From Bacillus sp. V5-8f (GTDB taxonomy: Bacteria; Bacillota; Bacilli; Bacillales; DSM-1321): a DNA stretch of 34,921 nt. Location: NCBI RefSeq assembly GCF_002863565.1, contig NZ_PGUW01000008.1:1-34921 (forward strand), in the 5' to 3' direction. Shown one piece after another: positions 22,779 to 33,542 of this stretch. Both the position numbers and the translations under genes were made by a program. The notes beneath the pieces are model-generated. The model worked only from the letters and a program-made list of their open reading frames with translations. It searched no databases and had not been told where the DNA came from. Numbering within the stretch: position 1 is the stretch's first letter; each line of letters opens with the position of its first letter.

Positions 22779-24038
<1,260 letters not shown>

Positions 24039-24206
24039 CTATATTCTCCTTTTACTCATGACTAGACAGTGCTACTACATTAATACACAATTTTTATGTA
24101 AGAAAAACCGCTTGATTAAACTTATCGTGTAGAACTACTGAAATATACTACACACTTAAACTTTAAAACGTAAAATTATTTTTAATCCAAATAAATAAAT
24201 AGGCAC

Positions 24207-24236
24207 CAAAAAAGTGCAACCTGATCGGCTGCACTA
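24207..24236 (-). terminator. terminator of AtpI-like gene
   Basis: On the minus strand AGTGCA and TGCACT pair across a CCGATCAGG-containing loop, followed by TTTTTT. It lies close to the AtpI-like stop. Confidence 0.75.
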
Positions 24237-24249
24237 AGATTGTTGCCTA

Positions 24250-24633
24250 TTAAAATTTTTTTCCATTAGCTTCTTGCATGCTGAAATATCCTAAATTAAT
24301 CGTCATGAGGAAATATCCCCCCATTATTCCAGCAGCAAACGCCTCCATAACCATTTGATGCTCAAGTTCATACAGGATAATTGCTCCTAAAAGAGCAGCG
24401 GCACAACGATTAACAAACCCTAACGACCGCATCCGTTTCCCTGCTGCAAGGCGCTCCTGAATTTCCTGAATGCGCCTGCCTAATACCCACATACAATATA
24501 CACTTACAAGAACGCCAATGGTTGCTCCTAAAAAATGGGGGGAGAAAGGTGTAAATACCCAGCCTCCAGTTAACAGAGGAAATATATATAAAGATACTTG
24601 TTTAAGAAATAGTTTGAAAGCAAGATGGATCAA
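24250..24633 (-). CDS. stand-alone AtpI-like (ATP synthase subunit I family) protein
   Basis: A 127-residue membrane protein with four probable membrane segments. The segment FLGATIGVLVSVYCMWVLGR followed by AAGKRMRSLGFVNRC strongly resembles AtpI of Bacillus, which helps assemble the c-ring and transports magnesium. An ATP synthase operon is not nearby, so this is a paralogue or an orphan AtpI-family protein. The start is a TTG with AAGGAG eight bases upstream; no ATG is available near it. It ends with its own terminator. Confidence 0.75.
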   Translation of the reverse strand: MIHLAFKLFLKQVSLYIFPLLTGGWVFTPFSPHFLGATIGVLVSVYCMWVLGRRIQEIQERLAAGKRMRSLGFVNRCAAALLGAIILYELEHQMVMEAFAAGIMGGYFLMTINLGYFSMQEANGKKF

Positions 24634-25025
24634 TGATCTAACTCCTTATTAGTAGGTATGTTAGATATTATATTAAAATATTATTATTATTTTCAAGTGA
24701 TAATTATTCAAATCGTGTTATTTTTATATAAGTACTAATATATATAGTAAACTACCAACTTAACCCAGTAAAAAATTGTTTATTATGGGTTTGAAAGGGA
24801 TTTTTGAAATAATATATAACCATAATAAATAGTACGAATGAAACAAAAATTGGTTTCAATTTTTTTCGATTGGATAGTAAGATATCTGCTTCAAACTTTG
24901 ATATAGCCGTACAATGGATAAACAACTTTTGTTACAAATCGTACATAACTTTAATCAAACGTTTGATTAAAAATACCAGAACTGAGATAGGGATCTTTGA
25001 ACATTTTTGCGCCACTTTTTACAAC
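24634..25025. other. AT-rich gene-free stretch with a 20-base palindrome
   Basis: A perfect palindrome TTAATCAAACGTTTGATTAA occupies 24951-24970, almost the same as the two elements after the dedA-like gene. Also present is ATTGGTTTCAATTTTT near 24850. A 71-codon frame crossing the glmS terminator is not credible. No gene is seen. Confidence 0.6.
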
Positions 25026-25059
25026 GCAAAAAGCATCGGTCCAGTAACCGATGCTTTTG
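25026..25059 (-). terminator. terminator of glmS
   Basis: AAAAGCATCGGT pairs perfectly with ACCGATGCTTTT around a six-base loop. On the minus strand this follows glmS by 31 bases. Confidence 0.85.
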
Positions 25060-25089
25060 ACAGTACCAACTCAGTTTCAAATTAATATT

Positions 25090-26892
25090 TTACTCCACAG
25101 TAACCGACTTAGCCAGGTTACGCGGTTTATCCACATCGCAGTCGCGGTGCAGGGCTGCATAGTAAGCAATTAATTGAAACGGTATTACAGAGACAAGAGG
25201 TGTTAATAGTTCATGCACTTCCGGAATGACAAAGCGGTCTTCTTCCGTTTCAAGACCTTTCATGGAAATAATGCATGGGAATGCTCCGCGAGCTGCAACC
25301 TCTTTCACGTTACCGCGGATGCTTAAGTTCACGGATTCCTGAGTAGCAAGTGCGAACACTGGTGTTCCCTCTTCAATAAGAGCGATCGTACCGTGTTTTA
25401 ATTCGCCTCCTGCGAATCCTTCAGCTTGAATATAAGAGATTTCTTTCAGCTTCAACGCACCTTCAATGCCTACAAAGTAGTCCATTGCGCGGCCGATAAA
25501 GAAGGCATTTCGTGTCACTGACAAGTACTGTCGAGAAATCTCTTCCATTTGCTCTTTAGAGTCGACAAGAGCTTCCATGACTGTTGCTACAATTCCAAGC
25601 TCCTGAACAAGATCAAAGTCAATTTCCTGGTTGCGGTATTTAGCAGTTACGTTAGCTAAAATAGCCAGAACAGCAATTTGAGCTGTGTATGCCTTAGTTG
25701 AAGCAACGGCGATCTCCGGGCCTGCATGGAGCAGCAACGTGTAATCCGCTTCACGGGACAATGTGGAGCCTGCTACGTTTGTAATCGTCAAGGCTTTATA
25801 ACCAAGCTCCTTGATTGCTACAAGAACCGCACGGCTATCCGCTGTTTCACCACTTTGTGAAATAAAAATGAACAGTGGGTTTTCAGAAAGCAATGGCATG
25901 TTGTAAACAAACTCAGAGGAAATGTGAACTTCCACTGGAATTTTTGCCATCTTTTCGATCAGCTGCTTTCCGACCAATCCAGCATGATAACTTGTTCCCG
26001 CAGCGATAATATAGATGCGGTCTGCCTGGTTCATGGCTTCTGTAATATTATAATCAATAGCCAGCTTACCTTGGTCATCCTGGTATGCCTGAATGATTTT
26101 GCGCATAACAGCCGGCTGTTCATCAATTTCTTTTAGCATGTAATGCGGATATGTTCCTTTTTCAATATCGCTTGCATCCAGCTCTGCTGTAAATGGGTCA
26201 CGGTTTACTACTTCACCGTCCAGCTTTTGGATCGTTACATTTTCTTTTGTCACGATAACCATTTCTTTATCCATCAGCTCAAGGAATTGATCAGTTACCT
26301 GCAGCATAGCCATGGCGTCAGACGCAACTACGTTAAACCCATTTCCCACACCGACTAACAGCGGGCTTTTATTTTTCGCAACAAAGATTGTTTCATCGTT
26401 TTCGTTATCTAATAGTGCAAAGGCATATGAACCCTTTAAAAGAGTTAATGTTTTACGGAATGCTTCCTCAGCTTCCAATCCGTTGTTCACGAACTTTTCG
26501 ATCAGCTGTACGACGACCTCAGTATCCGTATCACTTTGGAACGTCACATTCTGTAAATATTCACGCTTTAAAAGGTCATAGTTTTCGATTACTCCATTAT
26601 GGACAAGAGTAAAACGGCCTGAAGTACTCTGATGCGGGTGGGCATTATGCCTGCTTGGAACTCCATGTGTTGCCCAGCGGGTATGCCCAATGCCTGTATG
26701 AGCCAAAACGTTTTCGTCCACAATAGCACGAAGGTCCGCAATACGCCCCTTCTCTTTAAAAATTTGGACTCCTTGATCGTTCTTTACTGCGATACCGGCA
26801 GAATCATATCCCCTGTACTCAAGCTTTTCTAATCCTCGCAATAGAATTTCCTTTGAATCACTATTTCCAATATAACCGACAATACCACACAT
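25090..26892 (-). CDS. glmS: glutamine:fructose-6-phosphate aminotransferase GlmS
   Basis: A 600-residue enzyme making glucosamine 6-phosphate, the first step to UDP-GlcNAc for the cell wall. Cys2 of MCGIVGYIG is the nucleophile of the N-terminal glutaminase domain (about 1-230, with GHTRWATHG and HNGVIENY). The C-terminal half has two SIS sugar-isomerase domains ([25 protein letters not shown]) and ends with the usual KSVTVE. GTAGGAGGA lies before the ATG. Expression is controlled by the upstream glmS ribozyme (26956-27130). The neighbouring glmM encodes the next enzyme of the pathway. Confidence 0.98.
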   Translation of the reverse strand: MCGIVGYIGNSDSKEILLRGLEKLEYRGYDSAGIAVKNDQGVQIFKEKGRIADLRAIVDENVLAHTGIGHTRWATHGVPSRHNAHPHQSTSGRFTLVHNGVIENYDLLKREYLQNVTFQSDTDTEVVVQLIEKFVNNGLEAEEAFRKTLTLLKGSYAFALLDNENDETIFVAKNKSPLLVGVGNGFNVVASDAMAMLQVTDQFLELMDKEMVIVTKENVTIQKLDGEVVNRDPFTAELDASDIEKGTYPHYMLKEIDEQPAVMRKIIQAYQDDQGKLAIDYNITEAMNQADRIYIIAAGTSYHAGLVGKQLIEKMAKIPVEVHISSEFVYNMPLLSENPLFIFISQSGETADSRAVLVAIKELGYKALTITNVAGSTLSREADYTLLLHAGPEIAVASTKAYTAQIAVLAILANVTAKYRNQEIDFDLVQELGIVATVMEALVDSKEQMEEISRQYLSVTRNAFFIGRAMDYFVGIEGALKLKEISYIQAEGFAGGELKHGTIALIEEGTPVFALATQESVNLSIRGNVKEVAARGAFPCIISMKGLETEEDRFVIPEVHELLTPLVSVIPFQLIAYYAALHRDCDVDKPRNLAKSVTVE

Positions 26893-26925
26893 AAATACTG
26901 TTCCTCCTACAATCGATCTGGGGAA

Positions 26926-26954
26926 CAGGAATGCACGGGGGCACTCCTGCCCCC
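26926..26954 (-). promoter_or_regulatory. two mutually exclusive hairpins before the glmS RBS
   Basis: In the RNA, GGGGGCA pairs with TGCCCCC (plus 26937-26943 with 26948-26954), or CAGGAGTGC pairs with GCATTCCTG (plus 26941-26949 with 26926-26934). The two stems share a segment, so both cannot form together. They lie just after the ribozyme 3' end and some 25 bases before the RBS. Confidence 0.5.
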
Positions 26955-26955
26955 C

Positions 26956-27130
26956 TCGTCTCTGAGATTTTTATGTGTGCATTTTCCACCCTTTGTGCAA
27001 CAGGTTACCCCGCTGTTTTAAGGTGAAAATTTCTGCGGCTGTGCACGTTCAGCCGGGAGGCATCCGCCGAAATCTCGATAAACCTCCTCCTCGTCAACTA
27101 AGCAATCTCTCCTTGCTTAGTTCAGGCGCT
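26956..27130 (-). ncRNA. glmS ribozyme
   Basis: The minus strand has the ribozyme core: A/GCGCC with cleavage expected between positions 27130 and 27129, a P1 hairpin (CTAAGCAAGGAGAGATTGCTTAG), GTTGACGAGGAGGAGGTTTA, then TTTCGGCGGATGCCTCCCGG, and GGGGTAACCTGTTGCACAAAGG near the 3' end. All of these match the known family. On binding glucosamine-6-phosphate it cleaves itself, which lowers glmS expression. The end coordinate is approximate. Confidence 0.95.
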
Positions 27131-27214
27131 TTTTAAAAGTGCTACCTTTTTCTCCCTTCTTTAGAGTAAAAATAAATGTAGCCTTTACAACCAAAATTGC
27201 AAAAGCATGAGAAT

Positions 27215-27243
27215 ATAATATCTTATCTTTCTATACACGTCAA
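27215..27243 (-). promoter_or_regulatory. glmS promoter
   Basis: TTGACG (27238-27243), a 17-base spacer and TATTAT (27215-27220) on the minus strand. It lies between the glmM terminator and the ribozyme, so glmS has its own transcript. Confidence 0.8.
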
Positions 27244-27299
27244 TATAATATGACTTACCCATTTTTACCCCGAAGAAGATACCCTAAACAGCACTTTAT

Positions 27300-27343
27300 A
27301 TAAAAATATGCATAAGAGGGAAGGAAGTTCCTCTTATGCATAT
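27300..27343 (-). terminator. terminator of glmM
   Basis: ATATGCATAAGAGG pairs perfectly with CCTCTTATGCATAT around a ten-base loop, with T residues on the minus-strand 3' side. It lies seven bases after glmM. Confidence 0.9.
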
Positions 27344-27349
27344 CCATTC

Positions 27350-28699
27350 TTACTCGTTTAATCCCATTTCTTCTTTTACAACCGCTACAATGCGATCTAC
27401 ATACTGGCGGCACTGCTCTGCCGTTGGAGCCTCCGCCATGACACGAACTAACGGCTCCGTCCCAGAAGGTCTTACTAAAATTCTTCCGTTTCCGTTCATT
27501 TCTGCTTCCACTTCTCTGATGACATGCTGTACTTTAGCATTTTCAGTAACGCCATGCTTATCAGTTACCCTAACGTTCACAAGAGTTTGAGGATATTTTT
27601 TCATCTCAGCAGCAAGCTCGGAAAGTGGTTTTTGGGTCGCTTTCATAATATTCACAAGCTGCAAGCCTGTTAATAATCCGTCTCCGGTCGTGTTGTAATC
27701 AAGGAAAATAATATGTCCAGATTGCTCACCACCAAGGTTGTATCCACCTTTTTTCATTTCTTCTACGACATAACGATCACCAACAGCCGTTTGTGCGCTT
27801 TCGATATTATGTTCTTCCAGGCCTTTATAGAAGCCCAGATTGCTCATAACTGTAGAAACAACAGTACTGTGTTTCAAACGGTTATGTTCCTTCATATATT
27901 TTGCACAAATATACATAATTTGGTCTCCGTCAACGATCTCTCCATTTTCATCAACAGCTATCAAACGGTCACCATCACCGTCAAAAGCCAAACCGACATC
28001 TGCTCCTTTTTCTTTTAAGAAGGCAGCTAGCGCTTCTGGATGGGTAGATCCAACCCCCTCGTTAATGTTCAAACCATTTGGTGAAGCGCCCATTGTAGAT
28101 ACATCAGCATCCAAATCCGCAAATAGATAAGTTGCCAATGAAGAAGTTGCACCATGTGCACAGTCAAGAGCCACGTGAATGCCGGTAAATTCTTCATCAA
28201 CACTCTGTTTTAAATATTGAATGTATTTCTGTCCACCTTCAAAATAGTCGTTAACATGTCCCAGTTCACCACCTACCGGGCGTGGAAGTTCATCATTTTG
28301 CAAATCCATGAGCTGCTCAATTTCCGCTTCCTGCTCGTCGGATAGCTTAAAACCATCAGGACCAAAGAATTTTATTCCATTATCAGCAACCGGGTTATGG
28401 GAAGCAGAAATCATGACACCTGCTTCTGCACTCAAAGCTTTTGTCAAATAGGCTACTCCCGGAGTAGAGATTACACCTAAACGCATTACCTCCGCACCAA
28501 TCGACAATAACCCCGCTACAAGTGCCCCTTCAAGCATATGACCTGAAATCCGTGTATCACGGCCTATTAATACTTTTGGACGATTCGTATCTTTCGTCAG
28601 TACATATCCGCCGAAACGGCCAAGTTTAAAAGCAAGTTCAGGTGTTAATTCACTGTTCGCTACGCCTCTGACTCCATCTGTACCAAAATATTTACCCAT
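27350..28699 (-). CDS. glmM: phosphoglucosamine mutase GlmM
   Basis: A 449-residue enzyme of the alpha-D-phosphohexomutase family, converting glucosamine 6-phosphate to the 1-phosphate. It begins [14 protein letters not shown], and the catalytic phosphoserine loop is ISASHNP. The metal site [11 protein letters not shown] and the sugar-binding GGEQSGHI follow, and the phosphate-binding [12 protein letters not shown] is near the end. AAGGAG lies nine bases before this ATG; a TTG one codon upstream is less likely. It is third in cdaA-cdaR-glmM, 16 bases after cdaR. In B. subtilis and Listeria, GlmM binds and inhibits CdaA. Confidence 0.98.
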   Translation of the reverse strand: MGKYFGTDGVRGVANSELTPELAFKLGRFGGYVLTKDTNRPKVLIGRDTRISGHMLEGALVAGLLSIGAEVMRLGVISTPGVAYLTKALSAEAGVMISASHNPVADNGIKFFGPDGFKLSDEQEAEIEQLMDLQNDELPRPVGGELGHVNDYFEGGQKYIQYLKQSVDEEFTGIHVALDCAHGATSSLATYLFADLDADVSTMGASPNGLNINEGVGSTHPEALAAFLKEKGADVGLAFDGDGDRLIAVDENGEIVDGDQIMYICAKYMKEHNRLKHSTVVSTVMSNLGFYKGLEEHNIESAQTAVGDRYVVEEMKKGGYNLGGEQSGHIIFLDYNTTGDGLLTGLQLVNIMKATQKPLSELAAEMKKYPQTLVNVRVTDKHGVTENAKVQHVIREVEAEMNGNGRILVRPSGTEPLVRVMAEAPTAEQCRQYVDRIVAVVKEEMGLNE

Positions 28700-28715
28700 C
28701 AAAATCGCTCCTTCT

Positions 28716-30059
28716 TCATATGTTGTCTACCGATCCTCTATGTTCCAATGTTTTTTTCGTAATTGAAACCGTTGCATTAGCCGATGGCAGCTCCCATTTC
28801 ACATTGCTTGGTGCTTTAACTTGTATCGCTGTATTTTGTTTTCCTTCTTCAAGTTCACTAACGTTTACGGAAAGGTTGATGTCCGACTCCGTTATTTTAT
28901 TCAGGTTGTCTGGGTCCCCTGAAAGGGTAATACTTGTCCGCCCTGATGCGGGAGAAATAAATGTAAGGATCATTTCGTCGGTCAACCCGACAGTCTGTAT
29001 TTTAATGTCATGGAATGTTTTTGTTTGAGCGACTACTTCCTCTTCTTGCTGTTCTTCCTGATTCTTCTGTGGTTCATCTTGAACCGCTTTTTCTGTGGAT
29101 TCTTTTTCAGTCGTAATCTTAACAGTAGCTGTGTCCTTCGAGATTTTTTGAACATTATCAGGAAGTTCAATCGGCAAGTCAAGCTCTGTATCACCTTTTA
29201 CATTGTCCAATGAAACTGGCAACCGTACTTGTTTTATTGCCGCGAGTACCGATTCACTGCCATATATAGTCACTTCTTTCGGTTCCACGCTAATATCTTT
29301 TATTTTTAATCCGTTAGCAAGGGTTCCTGTTTGGAATGCTACTATTGGCACCTTTTTTGATGGAATACTAACATGTATGGAAACATTTACCTCGCTCGGT
29401 TCAACTAAAACATGAAGCTTATTTAAATCCCGATCAAGGGCCTGGACTTTCGCTGTCTGATGTACAGTGTCCGTAATACCGCCATTTAACTCAACAATTG
29501 CTTTTACATATGCAATTCTTTCAATCAAATCTTTTGCGCCGGTTATTTTTACGGTCTCAGGATTAACGATCGGCTGTCCTGCCTCATACCCGTCCTTAAG
29601 TAAAGACCGGTTAAACTCGGGATCGACTGAAAACTGCTGCGTAACTCGTTCCTGTATCGTAACAGTAGCAACTTCTGGATTAATAGTAGCAGTTAATTTT
29701 TCATTCATATCCCGGACCTTCATACGCACGTTTTTCTTCCCGAGAGATATCTCCGGGTCTGATAAATCAATATATACTCTAAGGTCGCCACGGTTTTTCG
29801 CTGAAACCACCAAAGGCTTAGCCCCTTTTAATGTAACATCCACTGTACGGGGCGCTCCGGTTACCACTAGGTTTTCCTGATCATAATCTATCTCAACAGG
29901 TACATTTTCAATGGTTGCCGAATATGTCTGGCCCGGAGTGTTGAAGCCCATCTGCCCTTTGCTGGATTCAGGTTGCAGATTAATGGAAGTAAATAATAGA
30001 GCAGCCAAGGCAAGGGAAACAATCCGGATGAACCAGGTGCTATTCATTAATTTATCCAT
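28716..30059 (-). CDS. cdaR: CdaR, YbbR-domain regulator of diadenylate cyclase
   Basis: A 447-residue membrane-anchored protein. One N-terminal membrane segment (about 9-27, [18 protein letters not shown]) is followed by an outside region with four YbbR repeats, visible as repeating [18 protein letters not shown] and [16 protein letters not shown] units. An acidic Glu/Gln-rich insert (about 320-345) precedes the last repeat. CdaR binds CdaA and modulates c-di-AMP synthesis. GGAGGGGG lies before the ATG. It overlaps the end of cdaA by eight bases, so translation is probably coupled. Confidence 0.93.
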   Translation of the reverse strand: MDKLMNSTWFIRIVSLALAALLFTSINLQPESSKGQMGFNTPGQTYSATIENVPVEIDYDQENLVVTGAPRTVDVTLKGAKPLVVSAKNRGDLRVYIDLSDPEISLGKKNVRMKVRDMNEKLTATINPEVATVTIQERVTQQFSVDPEFNRSLLKDGYEAGQPIVNPETVKITGAKDLIERIAYVKAIVELNGGITDTVHQTAKVQALDRDLNKLHVLVEPSEVNVSIHVSIPSKKVPIVAFQTGTLANGLKIKDISVEPKEVTIYGSESVLAAIKQVRLPVSLDNVKGDTELDLPIELPDNVQKISKDTATVKITTEKESTEKAVQDEPQKNQEEQQEEEVVAQTKTFHDIKIQTVGLTDEMILTFISPASGRTSITLSGDPDNLNKITESDINLSVNVSELEEGKQNTAIQVKAPSNVKWELPSANATVSITKKTLEHRGSVDNI

Positions 30060-30873
30060 CTTTCCTCCCCCTCCAATTCCAGCGTACTGAAGAAGTTGAT
30101 CGATTGTCGAGAACCAACGCGTTCAACAACAATTCCCTAAAGGTGTCCTGATCTAAATCCCGGTGCAGGTCTCCACTTTTAGTAAGGGAGATCGCTCCTG
30201 TTTCTTCTGATACCACAATGGTGATACAATCCGTCACTTCACTCACACCTAGTGCGGCACGGTGCCTTGTACCAAGCTCTTTTGAAATAAAAGGGCTCTC
30301 CGAAAGCGGCAAATAACAGGCAGCAGCGGCTACCTGCTTGTTCTGGATAATTACAGCCCCGTCATGGAGTGGAGTATTCGGAATAAAAATATTGATTAAC
30401 AATTCACTGGAAATCTTCGAACCGAGTGGTATTCCAGTTTCAATATAATCATTTAATCCTGTTTCCCGTTCAATGGAAATCAGAGCCCCAATACGCCTTT
30501 TTGCCATATATGAAGCAGCTTTGATGACTTCCTCGACCAATCGGTCTTGTTCATCTTCTTCTTGTACAGCACTCCTTGTGAACAGTTTCCCTCTTCCTAG
30601 TTGTTCAAGGGCCCGCCGCAGTTCAGGCTGGAAAATAATAATGATTGCAAGGATACCCCAATTCATCGCTTGTTGCATTAACCAACCGATTGTATTCAAT
30701 CCAATCAGCCGGCTAAGGCTATGTACAATGACAATCACAAAAATCCCTTTTAAGAGCTGAACAGCTTTTGTGCCCCGAATAACCATCAAGAGTTTATATA
30801 TCACAAACCAGACAAGGAGAATATCGATGAAATTGACGATAAAATCCAGGAAAGTAAAATTGGATAACGACAT
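30052..30873 (-). CDS. cdaA: diadenylate cyclase CdaA
   Basis: A 273-residue membrane enzyme making c-di-AMP from two ATP. Three N-terminal membrane segments (within about 1-80) include the family's VWFVIYKLLMVIRGTKAVQLLKGI. The DAC domain has the catalytic DGA motif (NTPLHDGAVII) and RHRAALGVSE, both conserved. It controls potassium and turgor homeostasis and is essential in most Firmicutes. I chose the ATG at 30873 with GGAGG seven bases upstream, giving the family-like start MSLSNFTFLDF. The frame can extend to 30918, but that adds an unrelated segment. Confidence 0.96.
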   Translation of the reverse strand: MSLSNFTFLDFIVNFIDILLVWFVIYKLLMVIRGTKAVQLLKGIFVIVIVHSLSRLIGLNTIGWLMQQAMNWGILAIIIIFQPELRRALEQLGRGKLFTRSAVQEEDEQDRLVEEVIKAASYMAKRRIGALISIERETGLNDYIETGIPLGSKISSELLINIFIPNTPLHDGAVIIQNKQVAAAACYLPLSESPFISKELGTRHRAALGVSEVTDCITIVVSEETGAISLTKSGDLHRDLDQDTFRELLLNALVLDNRSTSSVRWNWRGRKDG

Positions 30874-30931
30874 ATTACTTCCTCCAGTCGGCAATACTCT
30901 TTTATGAAATAAATTCAATTGTAACTTTACT

Positions 30932-30940
30932 ATTATATCA
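30932..30940 (-). promoter_or_regulatory. extended -10 element for cdaA operon
   Basis: The minus strand has TG-A-TATAAT, an extended -10, about 60 bases before cdaA and downstream of the rsiW terminator. No good -35 is seen. It would allow cdaA-cdaR-glmM transcription independent of sigma-W. Confidence 0.5.
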
Positions 30941-31007
30941 TAGTTTATCCCGCTACATCTTTAACATTATAGATTGAAACTGCAAAGTGTGTCTAAAAAA
31001 TAGTTCT

Positions 31008-31061
31008 AAAAAAACGGATTTTCATTGGAAAAGTATAACGTTTTTTCCAACGGAAATCCGG
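31008..31061 (-). terminator. terminator of sigW-rsiW
   Basis: CGGATTTCCGTTGGAAAA pairs with TTTTCCAATGAAAATCCG with minor mismatches, followed by TTTTTTT on the minus strand. It lies 33 bases after rsiW and separates it from cdaA. Confidence 0.8.
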
Positions 31062-31093
31062 TGATTTATTCAGGAACAAATCTTCATCCTGAG

Positions 31094-31711
31094 TTACTTG
31101 TTTTCATTGATTTCAAAAATGGCTTTTCCCGTATTTTTTATTTTAAACCAGAGCCATTCAAAGACCTGGTCAATCTCATTAATCTCTCCAGTTACGTTTC
31201 CCGCCGACGCCAGATATTGGTGCCCATGGATCACTGTAACATTACCATTTACCGTGCCTTCGATCCGTATATCCCCATTTTGCACTACAACATCTCCATT
31301 TACAGTTTCACCTTTCGGAACCACCACCATCTCATTTTCAACCATCAGGTTTGGCTGCCTAGAAACGGAAAATTGTTCGTCCTGCGTATACGTTCCGAAT
31401 AAAGTACCTGCCATCAATAAGAGAAATACCGATGCAGCAATCAAAAACGGATGGTTTTTCATCCAGCGTTCCGCACCTACTTTTTTCCTTTCTTTCGGGA
31501 GTGAAGACATTACCTTTTTTGTAAAATCAGCAGGAGCAGAAAGTCCGGAGGTGCTTTGGATGAGGATAACCGTCTTTTCTAATTCATGCAAATGCGTCCG
31601 GCAAGCTTCACAACTACGTAAATGCCCGCGCAAAACCGCTTCGCTTTCCTTCGTTATATCTTCATCTAAATACTCATGCATCAAGCTGATGATTTCATCA
31701 GGGCATTTCAT
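31094..31711 (-). CDS. rsiW: anti-sigma-W factor RsiW
   Basis: A 205-residue membrane protein that holds sigma-W inactive. The N-terminal zinc anti-sigma domain has Cys3 and the H30-x3-C34-x2-C37 motif (HLRSCEAC), followed by the family's TSGLSAPADFTKKVMSSLPKE. One membrane segment (about 86-107) and an outside domain with bactofilin-like repeats (VVVQNGDIRIEGTVNGNVTV) follow. It is cut by PrsW-type and RasP-type proteases during envelope stress, by family. I chose the ATG at 31711 (MKCPDEI) by alignment with B. subtilis; ATG and GTG codons just upstream are possible. It starts 17 bases after sigW. Confidence 0.93.
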   Translation of the reverse strand: MKCPDEIISLMHEYLDEDITKESEAVLRGHLRSCEACRTHLHELEKTVILIQSTSGLSAPADFTKKVMSSLPKERKKVGAERWMKNHPFLIAASVFLLLMAGTLFGTYTQDEQFSVSRQPNLMVENEMVVVPKGETVNGDVVVQNGDIRIEGTVNGNVTVIHGHQYLASAGNVTGEINEIDQVFEWLWFKIKNTGKAIFEINENK

Positions 31712-31728
31712 CATTCTCACCTTCTTCT

Positions 31729-32292
31729 CTATAAATGGCGCAGCTGGTTTCTTAATGCTTCTCGGCCACGGTGTATCCTGGTTTTCACTGTTCCAACAGG
31801 CAATTCCAGTATTTCACTGATTTCCTTTAGCGATAATTCCTCAATATACTTGAGTACAATCGGGGCTCTGTACTTATCCGGCAACTTTTTGATTGCTGCC
31901 TGTATGGTTTCCTGAATTTCCATGGACTCTACTTCATCTTCCGGCAAAACAGTTTCAGCGGCAATTTGGGAATACATATCAAGACCATCTGTACCAGCTA
32001 CTTCTGCATCAAGATAAAAATCAGGCTTTTTCTTTCTGATCCGGTCGATGCATAAATTGGTCGCAATCCTGTAAAGCCAGGTCGAGAATTTCATGTTGAT
32101 ATTAAAACTATGAATGTTAACAAATGCTCTCAAAAACGCTTCCTGTGCTAAATCCTCTGCTTCATGTTTGTTGCCGAGCATCCTGTAACAAATTTGGAAA
32201 ACTTTATCCTTATACAGCTCGACAATTTCAGCAAAGGAGTTTTGATCTCCCTTTAAAACCTGTTTTATCCTTTGTTTTACGATAGCTTCCAT
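31729..32292 (-). CDS. sigW: RNA polymerase sigma factor SigW
   Basis: A 187-residue ECF sigma factor. Region 2 has GNKHEAEDLAQEAFLRAFVN and KFSTWLYRIATNLCIDRIRKKKPD. The linker has YLDAEVAGTDGLDMYSQI, as in B. subtilis SigW. Region 4 ends VGTVKTRIHRGREALRNQL. It directs genes for defence against antimicrobial peptides and envelope stress. GGAGG lies 11 bases before the ATG. An autoregulatory promoter (32330-32357) lies upstream, and rsiW follows at once. Confidence 0.97.
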   Translation of the reverse strand: MEAIVKQRIKQVLKGDQNSFAEIVELYKDKVFQICYRMLGNKHEAEDLAQEAFLRAFVNIHSFNINMKFSTWLYRIATNLCIDRIRKKKPDFYLDAEVAGTDGLDMYSQIAAETVLPEDEVESMEIQETIQAAIKKLPDKYRAPIVLKYIEELSLKEISEILELPVGTVKTRIHRGREALRNQLRHL

Positions 32293-32329
32293 TCTTTCTG
32301 TTTACCTCCGCTCAAGCGGCTATACGACA

Positions 32330-32357
32330 TTTACGGTTCGCACGCAAAAAGGTTTCA
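32330..32357 (-). promoter_or_regulatory. sigma-W autoregulatory promoter
   Basis: TGAAAC (32352-32357), a 16-base spacer and CGTAAA (32330-32335) on the minus strand match TGAAAC-N16-CGTATA with one mismatch. The spacer start CTTTTTGCG resembles that of the B. subtilis sigW promoter. Confidence 0.9.
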
Positions 32358-32458
32358 AAAACCTCATTATAATATTAACAAAGATGCCGATCTTATGTTT
32401 ATAAAATGAATAATTAGGGTAAGAAAGAAAAAAAGGTGGGAAAGAGAGGAATTTTCAG

Positions 32459-32617
32459 ATGACCGCGGAACAGCTTTTACGAAACATTGAAGAGTGTAGA
32501 GAAAGAATGATTGATTTAGCTTCATATTCTTCGATGGTCGACCATCAGGTGGTAGAAGCCAGCACTGAATTGGACAAACTAATAAATCAATATATTTACT
32601 TAACGAAGAAACAGTAA
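32459..32617 (+). CDS. Spo0E-like aspartyl-phosphate phosphatase
   Basis: A 52-residue helical hairpin protein. The first helix is AEQLLRNIEECRERMIDLA, then a loop SSMVDHQVVEA, and the second helix begins with the family motif S35-x-E-L-D39 (STELDKLINQY). Such proteins dephosphorylate Spo0A-P and related regulators and so delay sporulation. The best RBS is AGAGAGG about nine bases before the ATG. It is divergent from sigW and convergent with rocF. Confidence 0.9.
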   Translation: MTAEQLLRNIEECRERMIDLASYSSMVDHQVVEASTELDKLINQYIYLTKKQ

Positions 32618-32640
32618 CCCCGAGGTTACTGTTTTATTTT
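32609..32640 (+). terminator. terminator of spo0E-like gene
   Basis: AACAGTAACC pairs perfectly with GGTTACTGTT around CCGA, followed by a T-rich tract. It overlaps the stop codon and may serve rocF from the other side. Confidence 0.85.
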
Positions 32641-33542
32641 CAAAGCAATTTTTCTCCCAAGAGGGAACCCATTAGCGCAACTGCCACTTTTGCGGTCTTG
32701 TTTCGTTCATCCAATATTGGATTTACCTCCACAAACTCTGCAGATGTGACTATTGAAGCCTCTGCAAGCATTTCCATAGCCAAATGGCTTTCGCGATAAC
32801 TTATCCCGCCAATTACCGGTGTTCCTACACCTGGGGCATCCTGAGGATCAATCCCATCTAGATCCAGTGATAAATGTACCCCGTCTGTCTTACCCTTTAA
32901 GTAGCTTATGGTTTCTTCCATTACTTTTGCCATGCCAAGCCGGTCTATTTCATGCATTGTAAAAACCTTAATTCCTTTAGCCCGGATTAACTCTTTTTCT
33001 CCATGATCAAGAGAACGTGCTCCAATTATGACGATATTATCTGGCTTAATCTTAGGGGCATAGCCATACATATTCACCAAATCCGGATGGCCAATTCCTA
33101 GACTTATCGCCAAAGGCATTCCATGGATATTTCCAGAGGGTGAGGTTTCCTCGGTATTTAAATCACCATGAGCATCATACCAGATCACACCCAGCTTATC
33201 ATAATGTTTCGCAACTCCCGCAAGCGTGCCAATTGCGATGCTGTGATCCCCACCTAAAACAAGAGGAAAGGAACCGTTCTCAATAATTTCATCCACCTTT
33301 TCTGCAAGTAAAGCATTTCCTTTCCCCACTAGTTCCAAATTTTTTAAATTGGACTTGAGGTTTTCTTCTAAGCGAGGCCTTCCAACAACAATGTCGCCTA
33401 AATCATCAACTTCTATTTCAAGTGCTTCTAATCTCTCAACCACTCCGGCATACCGTATTGCGCTTGGTCCCATATCTACTCCGCGCCTAGTTTGTCCAAG
33501 GTCCATCGGTAACCCAATAATAGATATTTTACTCACCGTCAT
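32640..33542 (-). CDS. rocF: arginase
   Basis: A 300-residue arginase that cleaves arginine to ornithine and urea. The two manganese sites are formed by GGDHSIAIG, WYDAHGDLN and SLDLDGIDP, all intact, and the substrate loop NIHGMPLA is present. The C-terminal VEVNPILDERNKTAKVAV is typical. Bacillus arginases form hexamers. I chose the ATG at 33542 with GGGGGA eight bases upstream, giving MTVSKISIIGLPMDLG; the frame extends three codons further. It stands alone between the tRNA cluster and the spo0E-like gene, not next to rocDEF partners. Confidence 0.95.
   Translation of the reverse strand: MTVSKISIIGLPMDLGQTRRGVDMGPSAIRYAGVVERLEALEIEVDDLGDIVVGRPRLEENLKSNLKNLELVGKGNALLAEKVDEIIENGSFPLVLGGDHSIAIGTLAGVAKHYDKLGVIWYDAHGDLNTEETSPSGNIHGMPLAISLGIGHPDLVNMYGYAPKIKPDNIVIIGARSLDHGEKELIRAKGIKVFTMHEIDRLGMAKVMEETISYLKGKTDGVHLSLDLDGIDPQDAPGVGTPVIGGISYRESHLAMEMLAEASIVTSAEFVEVNPILDERNKTAKVAVALMGSLLGEKLL

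Noticed and set aside
24870..25085. 71-codon plus-strand frame near the glmS terminator
   Set aside because: It runs through the 20-base palindrome and the terminator stem and has no RBS.
31098..31820. 240-codon plus-strand frame opposite rsiW and sigW
   Set aside because: It is the antisense of two clearly recognised genes, and no RBS or family pattern is seen.
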